Assembly (NCBI GenBank): GCA_900322175.1
Contig: ONYZ01000053.1
Span: 1 to 38,020 of the forward strand
Origin: an uncultured Prevotella sp.
GTDB lineage: Bacteria; Bacteroidota; Bacteroidia; Bacteroidales; Bacteroidaceae
Direction: 5' to 3'
DNA length: 38,020 bases
In this document: positions 6,976-15,611 of the stretch, in pieces
Numbering within the stretch: position 1 is the first letter of the stretch
Layout of the letters: each line of letters starts with the position of its first letter
Notes under the pieces: model-generated
The model's input: the letters and a program-made list of their open reading frames with translations, nothing else
What the model was told of the DNA's origin: nothing
Database searches by the model: none
Program-made: the position numbers and the translations under genes

Positions 6976-8901
6976 TTAGATTACGAACGTAAGTTCTTCC
7001 TGGCTGATAGTCTGGAGAAGGCGGGAGTTATTAGCTCGGTAAGAGCAAATTTCCTGCGTGGCTCTTCTCTTCATAGCCAGAACAAGAGAGCTGCCTCGGA
7101 GGTTTATTATAAGAGGGCGCTTGATGTTGAAGAACTCGACGATAAAGACGTAATCTTCTATAGTCGTTCAGCTCGTACTTTGGCGCAGATGCTTTCTGTA
7201 AAGAACGATTATGAGACTACTATTCGTATAGCGATGCCTGCCGTAGAGAAGTTGGAGGGTAACGAGAGGGCTCAGTCGCGCGACTTGGCTGTACTTTATT
7301 ACACTATAGGTTCATGCCAGATGTATCTGGGACACGATGCCGACGCTGCTCAGAGTTACGAGAATGCTTATTGGCATTATAGGAATTCTATTACAAAGAA
7401 GGATACTAATGGTTCGCGCATACGATCGGCCATTACTGGTGTCAGCAATATCACTGTAGCTCATCTTAATACTAAGCATTATAAGGAAGGTAAGAAGTGG
7501 AACGATCGTACTGACTCGTTGCTCTATGTATATCGTCTTCGTCCCGATGCCGATACTGATTTTATCGACCGCAATCGCGCACGCATACGCCTGTTCCATG
7601 CTTGTATCTCTTATGATGCCGGAAATAAGGCAGAGGCCGAGGCTGCTTTTAATGCTTATCAGGAAACAGATTATTCTAAGACTGAACAGGGACAGCTTGA
7701 TGGCAACGACTATCTGATGCTGGCTCATCGTTATGTCGAGGCTGCCAAGAACTTCCGTACGCTTGACCATTGGATTGGGCTCCGCGGTATGAAGTTGACG
7801 CTCGACAATATTAACCTCTATCTTGTTCCCAAGTATCGTGCCGTAGCTGGTGCAGGCCTAAAGGATTCTGCTATTTATGTAGCTAATCAAATATGTAACG
7901 CCTATGATTCAGCCCTTGTTTGGTCTAAGCGTGATGATACAGCTGAGATGGCAACCATCTACGAGACTCATAAGAAGGAAGAAGAGCTGGCTCGTACACA
8001 GTGGAAGGTTGAAAAACAGGGACACGAACTTAATCGTCAGCGTCTTATCGCATTAGGAATAGGATTTGTACTCTTGTCTGGCTTCTTGGCATTCTATGTG
8101 GTTTATAAGCGTAGATCATTCAAACTGCTTCAGGATGCTTATAGTCAACTCGAAGAGGCTACAACTGCCCGTGAGCGTATTGAGAGTGAACTCCGTATTG
8201 CCCGTGATATCCAAATGTCTATGATTCCGGCAGGAAATCTTGAGAGTGAGGGTCTCGACCTGTTTGCATCGATGACTCCTGCCAAAGAGGTAGGAGGTGA
8301 CCTCTATGATTACTTCTTGGAGAAGAATAATCTGTACTTTGCTATCGGCGACGTATCGGGTAAGGGTGTGCCTGCTTCGCTCTTTATGGCTCAGGTTATC
8401 CGTCTGTTCCGTGCTATGGCCAAGCATCACTATCCGCCTGCCGAAATCTGTAATCGTATCAACGACGAACTTACCGAGAACAACGATAATGGTATGTTTA
8501 TCACTATGTTCATCGGACTAGTAGATCTCACAACTGGACGTCTAGACTTCTGCAATGCCGGTCATAATCCTCCAGTACTTGGTGGTGATGCCGATGGTGG
8601 TAACTTCATCCAGATGAATCCTAATGCTCCTATCGGTTTGTGGCAGGGACTTGAATACGAGGGTGAGTTTATCGAGAGTATCAAGGGCAAGCCTCTATTT
8701 ATCTATACTGATGGATTGAATGAGGCTGAGAATCCTCAGCTGGTTCGATTCGGAGACGAACATATGCTTGAGGTTCTTCGTGAAACGAAGTTTTCTAATT
8801 CAATGCAAATTGTTGAGAAACTTAAGCGTCAGGTTGAGGAACATCGTGCAGGTGCCGATCCTAATGATGACCTCACGATGATGTGCTTGAAAGTAGGTTA
8901 G
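6802..8901 (+). CDS. TPR-containing membrane protein with C-terminal SpoIIE-type PP2C phosphatase; 5' end doubtful
   Basis: The frame is open from ATG 6802, but family-like sequence starts only at about 6976 (DYERKFFLADSLEKAG), so the first 58 codons are probably not native. From there come TPR-like helices, one membrane segment (LIALGIGFVLLSGFLAFYVV, about residues 413-435), a coiled coil ending RIARDIQMSMIP, and the phosphatase domain. Phosphatase motifs are GGDLYDY, AIGDVSGKGVPASLF, CNAGHNPP, YTDGLNEAE and DDLTMM, so the metal-binding aspartates are present. Such proteins dephosphorylate anti-sigma-antagonist or similar partners in response to signals; the partner is unknown here. Relatives have an N-terminal signal peptide and more TPR sequence before the membrane segment; neither a signal peptide nor a ribosome site is visible, so the gene looks 5'-truncated by the adjoining element. 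Confidence 0.75.
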   Translation: MSLLSFEPFFRDDIYACIYHFRIRLPKTYCISASYADLSPSKNFFSCHLSPDKTRKSHLDYERKFFLADSLEKAGVISSVRANFLRGSSLHSQNKRAASEVYYKRALDVEELDDKDVIFYSRSARTLAQMLSVKNDYETTIRIAMPAVEKLEGNERAQSRDLAVLYYTIGSCQMYLGHDADAAQSYENAYWHYRNSITKKDTNGSRIRSAITGVSNITVAHLNTKHYKEGKKWNDRTDSLLYVYRLRPDADTDFIDRNRARIRLFHACISYDAGNKAEAEAAFNAYQETDYSKTEQGQLDGNDYLMLAHRYVEAAKNFRTLDHWIGLRGMKLTLDNINLYLVPKYRAVAGAGLKDSAIYVANQICNAYDSALVWSKRDDTAEMATIYETHKKEEELARTQWKVEKQGHELNRQRLIALGIGFVLLSGFLAFYVVYKRRSFKLLQDAYSQLEEATTARERIESELRIARDIQMSMIPAGNLESEGLDLFASMTPAKEVGGDLYDYFLEKNNLYFAIGDVSGKGVPASLFMAQVIRLFRAMAKHHYPPAEICNRINDELTENNDNGMFITMFIGLVDLTTGRLDFCNAGHNPPVLGGDADGGNFIQMNPNAPIGLWQGLEYEGEFIESIKGKPLFIYTDGLNEAENPQLVRFGDEHMLEVLRETKFSNSMQIVEKLKRQVEEHRAGADPNDDLTMMCLKVG

Positions 8902-8920
8902 TTATCTGCAAATACATAGG

Positions 8921-8955
8921 AATATACCGCAACGCGTTGCGGTATATTTTTTTTG
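8921..8955. terminator. Perfect 28-bp palindrome followed by T-run; contains a LacI-type operator candidate
   Basis: The 28 bases 8921-8948 are a perfect palindrome (AATATACCGCAACG and its reverse complement), followed by T8. This is an ideal intrinsic terminator for the phosphatase gene, whose stop is 20 bp upstream. Its centre is GCAACGCGTTGC (8929-8940), the same 12-mer that recurs at 9081-9092 in front of the lacI-type gene. Confidence 0.85.
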
Positions 8956-9034
8956 TATTTGCGTATAATGTAAAATAAAAAATCATTATATTTGCGTTAC
9001 CAAAACAACACAAAACGTTTATATAGTTAGATGA

Positions 9035-9062
9035 GGCCATCAGCTTGTGAGAGTTGATGGTC
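9035..9062 (+). other. RNA-type hairpin in the leader of the LacI gene region
   Basis: GGCCATCAGCT (9035-9045) pairs with AGTTGATGGTC (9052-9062): 11 pairs, two of them G-U only when read as plus-strand RNA, with a 6-nt loop. A TATATTTG box at 8987-8994 could start a transcript just before it. This may be a leader structure or small RNA; no known riboswitch class is recognised. Confidence 0.3.
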
Positions 9063-9080
9063 ATATCTTATGTGAACAAA

Positions 9081-9092
9081 GCAACGCGTTGC
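9081..9092. promoter_or_regulatory. LacI-family operator candidate GCAACGCGTTGC
   Basis: A 12-bp perfect palindrome with the central CG typical of LacI-family operators. The identical 12-mer is at 8929-8940, 152 bp away. This copy lies 24 bp before the -33 element of the LacI-type gene, suggesting autoregulation. Confidence 0.6.
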
Positions 9093-9115
9093 GCAATATT
9101 TTTTGTATTGTTGCG

Positions 9116-9146
9116 TTGTTTAATTTATAAAAAAGCAATACCTTTG
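9116..9146 (+). promoter_or_regulatory. Promoter of the LacI-type gene (TTG, 20 bp, TACCTTTG)
   Basis: TTG at 9116-9118 and TACCTTTG at 9139-9146 are 20 bp apart, a good match to the Bacteroidetes promoter. The -7 box ends 27 bp before the ATG at 9174. Confidence 0.65.
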
Positions 9147-9173
9147 TAGTGCTAACGAAAACTATATAAATGG

Positions 9174-10172
9174 ATGAAAAGGATATCGCAGCGTGAAATC
9201 GCGAATATATTGAATGTTAATGTATCAACAGTATCACGAGCATTGCGTGGTTTGGATGGTGTAAGTTCAGAGCTTAGACAGAAAATATTGTCTCTTGCCA
9301 AGGAGCAGGGGTATCGCCCCAACCCCTTTGCCGTAAGTCTTCGTTATGACACCACCCGAACCATAGGAATAGTAGTTCCAGATGTATCGTTCAATCACTA
9401 TGCCCATATTGTAAAGCGTATTGAGTCAGAGGCCAGAAAAGAAGGTTATATGTGCATTATTACCGATTCGGATGATAAGTTTGAAACCGAGAAGAACTGT
9501 CTGGATTTGTTGGTAAACATGCATGTTGAGGGTATTATTATCTGCGTCTCGCAGGAGACGACAGATTTTTCGCATATTCAGCACTTAAGGAAAGTTCATG
9601 TTCCTGTGGTTCTTTTCGACAGGGATGCTGATGTAGATATTTCATCGGTAATAATCAACGATGCCGACACCGCACGTCAGGTTACAGAAAATTTGATTGA
9701 TAGTGGAGCGAAACGAATAGCTTTCCTTGGCGGACCTAATAAGATGAAACAAACCTCTGAGCGCAAACATGGATATCTGGAGGTCTTGCGTGAACGTAAC
9801 ATTCCTATAAGAAAGGAGTTGGTTAAGTGTAATTACATCAGCTACAACTCTGGACTTACAGATACACTCGAATTGCTAAGTCTGCCACAGCCGCCCGATG
9901 CTATCATTGCAACTCATGGTCTGCTTGTTACATCGGCGATGAGAGCTATTGAGAGTCGTGGCTTGCGCATTCCAGATGATATTCAGATTGTAGGATATAT
10001 GAGCGACTGGGTGTCGGAGGTTGCATCGCCTCGCGTGTCGTTTGTTGAGCAAAACCAGAAGGAGATTGGTGTTAAGGCGTTCAAGTTACTATTCGACCAA
10101 CTAAATGGTGATACCTGCGTGCAGCACGTTATAGTAAAGGCCAGGTTGGAGACGAGAGAAAGTACAAAGTAA
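9174..10172 (+). CDS. LacI-family transcriptional regulator
   Basis: 332 aa. Residues 4-50 form the LacI helix-turn-helix and hinge: ISQREIANILNVNVSTVSRALRG and PNPFAVSLR. From about residue 60 follows the periplasmic-binding-protein-like sugar sensor (RTIGIVVPDVSFNHYAHIVKRIE, VPVVLFDRD, IAFLGGP, PDAIIATHG, DDIQIVGY). The start at 9174 is used because the ATG four bases earlier is out of frame and stops after eight codons. Two copies of GCAACGCGTTGC, one just upstream, are the likely binding sites. The large outer-membrane protein gene begins 26 bp after its stop and is probably in the same transcript, so it is a candidate target. The effector is not predictable from sequence; the family usually senses a sugar or sugar phosphate. 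Confidence 0.93.
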   Translation: MKRISQREIANILNVNVSTVSRALRGLDGVSSELRQKILSLAKEQGYRPNPFAVSLRYDTTRTIGIVVPDVSFNHYAHIVKRIESEARKEGYMCIITDSDDKFETEKNCLDLLVNMHVEGIIICVSQETTDFSHIQHLRKVHVPVVLFDRDADVDISSVIINDADTARQVTENLIDSGAKRIAFLGGPNKMKQTSERKHGYLEVLRERNIPIRKELVKCNYISYNSGLTDTLELLSLPQPPDAIIATHGLLVTSAMRAIESRGLRIPDDIQIVGYMSDWVSEVASPRVSFVEQNQKEIGVKAFKLLFDQLNGDTCVQHVIVKARLETRESTK

Positions 10173-10198
10173 TAAAATAGACTAAAAATACTGGACTT

Positions 10199-13126
10199 AT
10201 GAAGAACTTATTATCGCTATTATTGTTGTCTTTTAGGTTTTTATTTACATTATCTCTCTTATTAGCTCCCCTTGGCACTTTGGCTCAGCCAGATCCCGAG
10301 GATCGTAAACTTGCTATTCATGGCCAGTTGCTCGATGCCGAATTCAAAGAGCCGATGGTACAGGCCACTATCCAGTTGTTCACGGCCAGTGATTCCACTT
10401 TTGTGGGTGGAACAGTTACCAACGAGCGAGGAAACTTCTATGTAGTTGCCCCTCGTAGTGGTACATATCGTCTGAAGGTGTCGTCGGTAGGATATCAGAC
10501 CATCGAGCGCGAGATAACTCTACGCCGCAACGAGAGTCAAGACCTAGGCAATCTGCTTATGGAGTCAGAGAGCATCATGCTTCAGGAAGCTGTTATCACA
10601 GGTCGTGCCGCACAGGTTATTGTCAAGAAGGATACCCTGGTTTATAATCCCGAAGCCTTCCGTACACCCGAGGGATCGCCTATTGAGGAACTCATCAAGC
10701 GTATCCCCGGTGCTGAGGTTGATGAGGATGGAAACATAACCGTAAATGGCAAACAGGTCAAGAAAATCTTGCTTGATGGTAAGGAGTTTATGCTTGGTGA
10801 TGTAGAGACAGCACTGAAGAATATACCCGTAAGCATCATTCAGAACATGAAGTTCTATGATCAGCAGAGCGACCAGTCTCGTATCACAGGTATCGATGAT
10901 GGCGAAAAGGAGACCGTACTCGACTTCTCTATTAAGAAAGGTATGAATCGTGGATTTATGACCAATCTCGACCTTGCTGGTGGTACTAAGCATCGCTATG
11001 CCTCGCGTGGAATGGGTAGCATGTTTACCGACAAGACCCGATTTGTGTTGATGGGTAACTTTAACAACAAGGAGGAGAATGCAGGCTGGTGGAACCGCCG
11101 TGGACTCAACTCGCGAAAGATGCTAGGTAGCAACTTCAATTTCGACAACGACAAGATAAAGGTCGATGCCAGTATCCGTTGGAACCATCGTGGTGGCGAT
11201 AATCAGACAGAGAATGCCAAGGAAGATTTCTATAGCGCAGGTAGCACATTTTCCAACACCCTTACAGCCAACTTTACCCGTAGCAATAACTGGTGGGGCA
11301 ACATGCGCTTTGAGTGGCAGATAGACAGTCTGACTAATATCCTGGTTCGTGCCAATGGCAGTTATGGCACTAGTGATGCTACCACCCAGTCTGCCGCAGC
11401 CACCTTCGATGCCGATCCTTATCTGTATGTGGCCGATCCGCTTAACGAGCTTTCTTCACTCAGTCCTTATACCATCAACCATAACATTAATGCAAGTCTC
11501 AACTATAGCGAGAACAAGAATGCGTGGGCAATGCTCCAACTATATCGCCGACTCAATCCTCGTGGCCGAAACATTATTCTGCGTGTAGAGGGTAGCGCTG
11601 GTGACAGTGAGAGTCAGAATGTAAGCGACAACGAGGTTCACTTGTACCGCAAGCAGAACCAGTATGGTCAGGACTCAACCTATTTCACGGCTCGTTATAA
11701 TACTACACCTACCGACAACAGCGGTTATGTATTGCGTGCCGCCTATAGCGAGCCGTTATGGAAAGGTGCACACTTGCAGTTTACCTACGAGTTGCGATAC
11801 AGTCAGAACAAGAGCGACCGTCTTACTTACGATTTTAGCAATCTGTCTGATAATATCTTTGCCGGCATCACTCCCGAATACCGTACGTGGGATCCATGGC
11901 TTCATACCGTCAATAGTCATCTCGGTGACTTCCTTGATCGCGATCTCAGTCGCTATTCCGAGTATAAAAACTATACCCACAATGCACGCGTCAACCTGCG
12001 CCATCGTGTAGAAAAGTATGATTACAACATCGGATTCCTATTCCAGCCGCAGCACTCTAATTTCATTCAGGACTATCGCGGTATTTATGTCGATACTGTA
12101 CGTAACGTCACTAACCTCACGCCAACACTCGATTTCCACTATAAATTCAGCGACCAGAGCAATCTGTGGTTGCACTATCGTGGCGATACCCGTCAGCCTG
12201 AGATGACTCAGTTGCTTGACATTACCGACGATTCCAACCCTCTTTACATCACTCAGGGTAATCCCGGACTTAAGCCACAGTTCACCAGCTCGCTCAATGG
12301 CTACTACAACAATTACATTGTCCGTTATAAGCGCAGTATTGTGGTATATGCCAACTATCGTCACATCAGCAACTCTATATCTAACTTGGTGCGATATAAC
12401 CCTGAGACCGGTGGAAGCATCACCCGTCCTGAGAATATCAACGGCAATTGGAACATAAATGCTGGTTTCACCTTCAATACTGCTCTCGATTCTACTGCCC
12501 ATTGGAATATTGGCACCGACACCCGTCTGCGATATAACAACTTTGTAAGTTATGTGGCGCAGCAGCAGGCTGATGCCGAAAAGAATACCACCAAGACCAC
12601 AAACTGGAACGAACGCCTGTCGCTGGGCTACCGCAATGACTGGCTCGAGGTTACTCTCGATGGTCAGGTCAACTACCAGCACTCGCGCAATGAGTTACAG
12701 CCCGATGCCAACCTAGATACTTGGCAGTTTAATTATGGTGGTCAGTTCCTGATTCGTCTTCCTTCTGGATTCGAGATAAGCAGTAATCTCCACGAGCGCA
12801 GTCGCCGTGGATATAACGACTCGTCGATGAATACCAACGAACTTATCTGGAACGGTCAGGTGTCTAAGACTTTCCTTAAGTCAAAGTCTCTTGTGGTGGC
12901 TCTTAACTTCTACGATCTGCTTGGTCAGCAGAGTAATTACGAGCGGTGGGTTAACGCTACGGGCCGTAGCGATACCCGTTATAACAGCGTTAACTCGTAT
13001 GCCATGCTCCACGTGCGTTATCGTCTGAACATGTTCGGTGGAAAGATTGATACCGAAAATCGCTACGATAAGAAGTGGGGTGGGCGTGACAACCGCGGTG
13101 GAAATGGCGGTTGGGGACGCCGATAA
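10199..13126 (+). CDS. Outer-membrane beta-barrel protein (TonB-receptor-like) with N-terminal carboxypeptidase-regulatory-like domain
   Basis: 975 aa with a clear signal peptide (MKNLLSLLLLSFRFLFTLSL... cut after LGTLAQ). Residues about 40-120 form a CarboxypepD_reg-like beta-sandwich (IHGQLLDAEFKEPMVQATIQL, GTYRLKVSSVGYQT), then a plug-like region (PIEELIKRIPGAEVDEDGNI, VNGKQVKKILLDGKEF), then a long barrel of alternating strands. The C-terminus is a Gly/Arg tail (RGGNGGWGRR) seen in the outer-membrane beta-barrel family PF14905. It lacks the features of SusC and no susD follows. It should sit in the outer membrane, for import or export of an unknown ligand. It lies 26 bp after the LacI-type gene with no promoter box between them. 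Confidence 0.85.
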   Translation: MKNLLSLLLLSFRFLFTLSLLLAPLGTLAQPDPEDRKLAIHGQLLDAEFKEPMVQATIQLFTASDSTFVGGTVTNERGNFYVVAPRSGTYRLKVSSVGYQTIEREITLRRNESQDLGNLLMESESIMLQEAVITGRAAQVIVKKDTLVYNPEAFRTPEGSPIEELIKRIPGAEVDEDGNITVNGKQVKKILLDGKEFMLGDVETALKNIPVSIIQNMKFYDQQSDQSRITGIDDGEKETVLDFSIKKGMNRGFMTNLDLAGGTKHRYASRGMGSMFTDKTRFVLMGNFNNKEENAGWWNRRGLNSRKMLGSNFNFDNDKIKVDASIRWNHRGGDNQTENAKEDFYSAGSTFSNTLTANFTRSNNWWGNMRFEWQIDSLTNILVRANGSYGTSDATTQSAAATFDADPYLYVADPLNELSSLSPYTINHNINASLNYSENKNAWAMLQLYRRLNPRGRNIILRVEGSAGDSESQNVSDNEVHLYRKQNQYGQDSTYFTARYNTTPTDNSGYVLRAAYSEPLWKGAHLQFTYELRYSQNKSDRLTYDFSNLSDNIFAGITPEYRTWDPWLHTVNSHLGDFLDRDLSRYSEYKNYTHNARVNLRHRVEKYDYNIGFLFQPQHSNFIQDYRGIYVDTVRNVTNLTPTLDFHYKFSDQSNLWLHYRGDTRQPEMTQLLDITDDSNPLYITQGNPGLKPQFTSSLNGYYNNYIVRYKRSIVVYANYRHISNSISNLVRYNPETGGSITRPENINGNWNINAGFTFNTALDSTAHWNIGTDTRLRYNNFVSYVAQQQADAEKNTTKTTNWNERLSLGYRNDWLEVTLDGQVNYQHSRNELQPDANLDTWQFNYGGQFLIRLPSGFEISSNLHERSRRGYNDSSMNTNELIWNGQVSKTFLKSKSLVVALNFYDLLGQQSNYERWVNATGRSDTRYNSVNSYAMLHVRYRLNMFGGKIDTENRYDKKWGGRDNRGGNGGWGRR

Positions 13127-13130
13127 TCGT

Positions 13131-13682
13131 TTAGCCGGCCAGCGATACCAGCAGTTTGTGCAGTCTGGTATCGTTGTCTAGCTCTGGATGAAAGGCAGTA
13201 GCTATCTGATTCCCCTGGCGGGCGGCCACTATATGGCCGTCCACCTTTGCTATTGGGATGCAATCATCAGCCGTTACCTCTTCTATATATGGAGCACGTA
13301 TGAAGGTCATGGGCACATCCTCGCCTATATCCTCCACACTGTCTGTGGTGTGGAAACTGCCTAGCTGTCGGCCGTAGGCATTGCGACGTACACGTATATG
13401 CATCGTGCCCAAATAGCCCTCCGACAGCAGTATCATCCCAGCACAAGTGCCCAGCACCGGCAGTCCGTCGGCTATTGCCTTGCGTATAGGTTCAAATAGT
13501 CCCAGCTCTTTTAGCAGTCGCATCTGCACAGTACTCTCTCCGCCAGGCAGCACCAGAGCGTCTTTGGGCTGTTCCCAGTCGCGTAGCTGGCGCACCTCAA
13601 ATGTTTCTGCTCCAAGCTTCTGCAACATCTGTTCGTGCTCTATAAATGCCCCTTGCAGGGCCAGTACAGCTATTCTCATCAC
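13131..13682 (-). CDS. pdxT: Pyridoxal 5'-phosphate synthase glutaminase subunit PdxT
   Basis: 183 aa, the usual length. Class I glutamine amidotransferase features are clear: LPGGEST at about residue 46, the nucleophile elbow [12 protein letters not shown] (Cys about 79), and the catalytic His-x-Glu in [10 protein letters not shown] near the C-terminus. It hydrolyses glutamine and channels ammonia to PdxS. Its first ATG overlaps the pdxS stop (TGATG), giving translational coupling; a second in-frame ATG follows directly, so the start is uncertain by one codon. It is the last gene of a leftward operon and converges with the outer-membrane protein gene, with only 4 bp between stops. Confidence 0.96.
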   Translation of the reverse strand: MMRIAVLALQGAFIEHEQMLQKLGAETFEVRQLRDWEQPKDALVLPGGESTVQMRLLKELGLFEPIRKAIADGLPVLGTCAGMILLSEGYLGTMHIRVRRNAYGRQLGSFHTTDSVEDIGEDVPMTFIRAPYIEEVTADDCIPIAKVDGHIVAARQGNQIATAFHPELDNDTRLHKLLVSLAG

Positions 13683-14554
13683 TTTCCTCTCTCTGCCATT
13701 AGCAGTTCTATCTCCTGCTCGTTGATACCTACCATCGCCTCACCCAGATCTTCGCTCAGTTCGGCCAGCATCTTTGCATCCTTATAGTTGGTCACGGCCT
13801 GTACTATTGCAGCTGCACGTTTGCGTGGGTTGCCACTCTTAAAGATACCGCTACCCACAAACACACCCTCTGCACCCAGTTGCATCATCAGTGCGGCATC
13901 GGCTGGTGTGGCCACACCTCCTGCGGCAAAGTTCACTACGGGCAGTTTGCCGTTCTCGTGTACAAACCTCACCAGCTCGTATGGAGCCTGCAATTGTTTT
14001 GCAGCTTCATACAGCTCGTCCTCGCTCATGCTTACCAGCCGGCGGATCTCGCTCTGCATCAGTCGCATATGGCTTACGGCCTGTACCACATCACCTGTTC
14101 CTGGTTCACCCTTGGTACGTATCATCGTTGCACCCTCAGCTATACGGCGCAGAGCCTCGCCAAGGTTCTTTGCACCGCACACAAATGGTACGTCAAATTT
14201 AGTCTTGTCTATGTGATAGATGTTGTCTGCCGGACTCAGTACTTCGCTCTCGTCGATATAGTCTATCTCGATAGCCTGCAGGATCTGTGCCTCGGCAATA
14301 TGGCCGATACGGCATTTTGCCATTACTGGGATGCTCACGGCTTCCTGTATTCCACGAATCATCTTCGGGTCGCTCATACGGCTCACACCGCCTGCTGCAC
14401 GTATGTCGGCAGGTATGCGTTCAAGTGCCATTACTGCGCAGGCTCCGGCTTCTTCGGCAATCTTTGCTTGCTCTGGAGTAGTCACGTCCATTATCACACC
14501 ACCCTTCAGCATCTGAGCCAACTGGCGGTTTAAATCACGTCTTTCGTTTGTCAT
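13679..14554 (-). CDS. pdxS: Pyridoxal 5'-phosphate synthase lyase subunit PdxS
   Basis: 291 aa, matching the family. PdxS makes PLP directly from ribose 5-phosphate, glyceraldehyde 3-phosphate and ammonia in a 12-mer (beta/alpha)8 barrel with PdxT on its surface. Signature segments are [20 protein letters not shown] (Asp of the active site), VMAKCRIGH (the first catalytic lysine) and [12 protein letters not shown] (the second catalytic lysine). The phosphate-binding loop [14 protein letters not shown] and the [11 protein letters not shown] loop are intact. It starts 8 bp after the stop of the kinase-like/AraC fusion gene, so the three genes probably form one transcript. This shows the organism uses the DXP-independent B6 pathway. 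Confidence 0.97.
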   Translation of the reverse strand: MTNERRDLNRQLAQMLKGGVIMDVTTPEQAKIAEEAGACAVMALERIPADIRAAGGVSRMSDPKMIRGIQEAVSIPVMAKCRIGHIAEAQILQAIEIDYIDESEVLSPADNIYHIDKTKFDVPFVCGAKNLGEALRRIAEGATMIRTKGEPGTGDVVQAVSHMRLMQSEIRRLVSMSEDELYEAAKQLQAPYELVRFVHENGKLPVVNFAAGGVATPADAALMMQLGAEGVFVGSGIFKSGNPRKRAAAIVQAVTNYKDAKMLAELSEDLGEAMVGINEQEIELLMAERGK

Positions 14555-14562
14555 TTTTTATT

Positions 14563-15456
14563 TTATTGTTTATGTTGAAATTCTGTAGGCGACACGCCTT
14601 TTCGTTTCTTGAAGAAGCGCGACAAGTGTGCTTGCGACGAGAATCCCAGCAGTTGGGCTACGTCCTTCAGCGGTTTGTTTGTGGTGGTTATCAGTTGGGC
14701 TATTTCATTGGTTATGCGTTCATCTATTATAGCCTTGGGCGATCGGTTGGCTATTTGTCTTGTAACCTGTCCCAGATAGCGTGCACTTACGTTCAACTGC
14801 TCAGCGTAGAAGGCCACGTCAGCATAGCGGTTGTAGTAGTGCTCCACAGCATCCAGGAATTGGTTGTACAGTTCCTCGCTGCGCGTGTTGCCCTCGGCAT
14901 AGTCGGCGGGCAACTGCTTCAGATAAGCCTGAGCATGCAGCATGGCATCGCTCACCTTCTCGTCCAGACTTAGATAGTATGCCAGTGCCGATGCCAGTTG
15001 GTTGGCAGCACCGTGTCGGCGCGGGCCCTCAGGCATATCGTTCGGCGCCAATACTACTGTGCACATCGGTATTAGCTGTCGTTCTATAGCCTCATACACC
15101 TTCGGCTCCACCAGTTGCTCGCCCTTGGTTGATGTCAGCACGGGTGCATAGATAATGTGTTGTGGCTTGTAGCGCTGCAGCACTTCGGCCAGCATCTCCA
15201 CCACGTCTATGCGTCGTAGCAGACCTATCTTTATTATCTGTGGTTGCAGGTCGTTGATGATTGCCTCCACCTGTTGACGTACCACCGATGCCGGCAGGTC
15301 GTGGAACTCCTGGATACCCAGTGTGTTCTGCACCGTTATCGATGTGATGGCCGAAGCAGCCGTTCCGCCAAGCTTGCTTATAAGCCTGATGTCGGCCTGT
15401 ACACCCGAACCTCCGGTTCCGTCACTACCTGTTATCGTCAGTATCGTCTTGTTCAT
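14563..15456 (-). CDS. Fusion of degenerate ThiD-like kinase domain and AraC-type DNA-binding domain; candidate pdxST regulator
   Basis: 297 aa from MNKTILTITG. Residues 1 to about 182 match hydroxymethylpyrimidine/pyridoxine kinases (ThiD): TITGSDGTGGSGVQADI at the start, ITVQNTLGIQ (the substrate-binding Gln) and QIIKIGLL. The part with the ATP-binding and catalytic loops is shortened by roughly 60 residues, and the GTGC/GTGD anion-hole motif reads GAAN (149-152, RRHGAANQLASALA). Catalysis is therefore unlikely. Residues about 205-297 are an AraC helix-turn-helix pair (VAFYAEQLNVSARYLGQVTR; LKDVAQLLGFSSQAHLSRFF). I infer a sensor that binds a B6 vitamer or pyrimidine and controls transcription. 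It lies 8 bp before pdxS in the same direction. ThiD-type starts favour the ATG at 15456; ATG 15474 is possible. Confidence 0.85.
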   Translation of the reverse strand: MNKTILTITGSDGTGGSGVQADIRLISKLGGTAASAITSITVQNTLGIQEFHDLPASVVRQQVEAIINDLQPQIIKIGLLRRIDVVEMLAEVLQRYKPQHIIYAPVLTSTKGEQLVEPKVYEAIERQLIPMCTVVLAPNDMPEGPRRHGAANQLASALAYYLSLDEKVSDAMLHAQAYLKQLPADYAEGNTRSEELYNQFLDAVEHYYNRYADVAFYAEQLNVSARYLGQVTRQIANRSPKAIIDERITNEIAQLITTTNKPLKDVAQLLGFSSQAHLSRFFKKRKGVSPTEFQHKQ

Positions 15457-15461
15457 GGCTG

Positions 15462-15493
15462 CAAAGGAACGCATTTCCACAGAAATAACCAAA
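15462..15493 (-). promoter_or_regulatory. Leftward promoter candidate of the pdx operon (TTTG, 20 bp, TTCCTTTG)
   Basis: On the minus strand TTTG (15490-15493) and TTCCTTTG (15462-15469) are separated by 20 bp; one mismatch to TAnnTTTG. The box ends only 5 bp before the ATG at 15456, so the transcript would be almost leaderless if this promoter and start are right. Confidence 0.4.
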
Positions 15494-15561
15494 TAATATT
15501 CTCACAATGATAAAAAAATCTGCAATTTGGGATAGCCTGACGATATTTTTATACATTTTAT

Positions 15562-15592
15562 TTTGAATATTCGCAAGTAATTACTATCTTTG
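15562..15592 (+). promoter_or_regulatory. Promoter of the hydroxyacid dehydrogenase gene (TTTG, 19 bp, TATCTTTG)
   Basis: TTTG at 15562-15565 and TATCTTTG at 15585-15592 are exactly 19 bp apart, a full match to the Bacteroidetes consensus. The box ends 19 bp before the ATG at 15612. Confidence 0.75.
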
Positions 15593-15611
15593 CGCCAAAA
15601 CAGTTTAGTTT

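Noticed and set aside
6686-6979. Plus-strand frame in the gap before the phosphatase gene
   Set aside because: No ribosome site or family features; partly overlaps the doubtful 5' part of the phosphatase frame.
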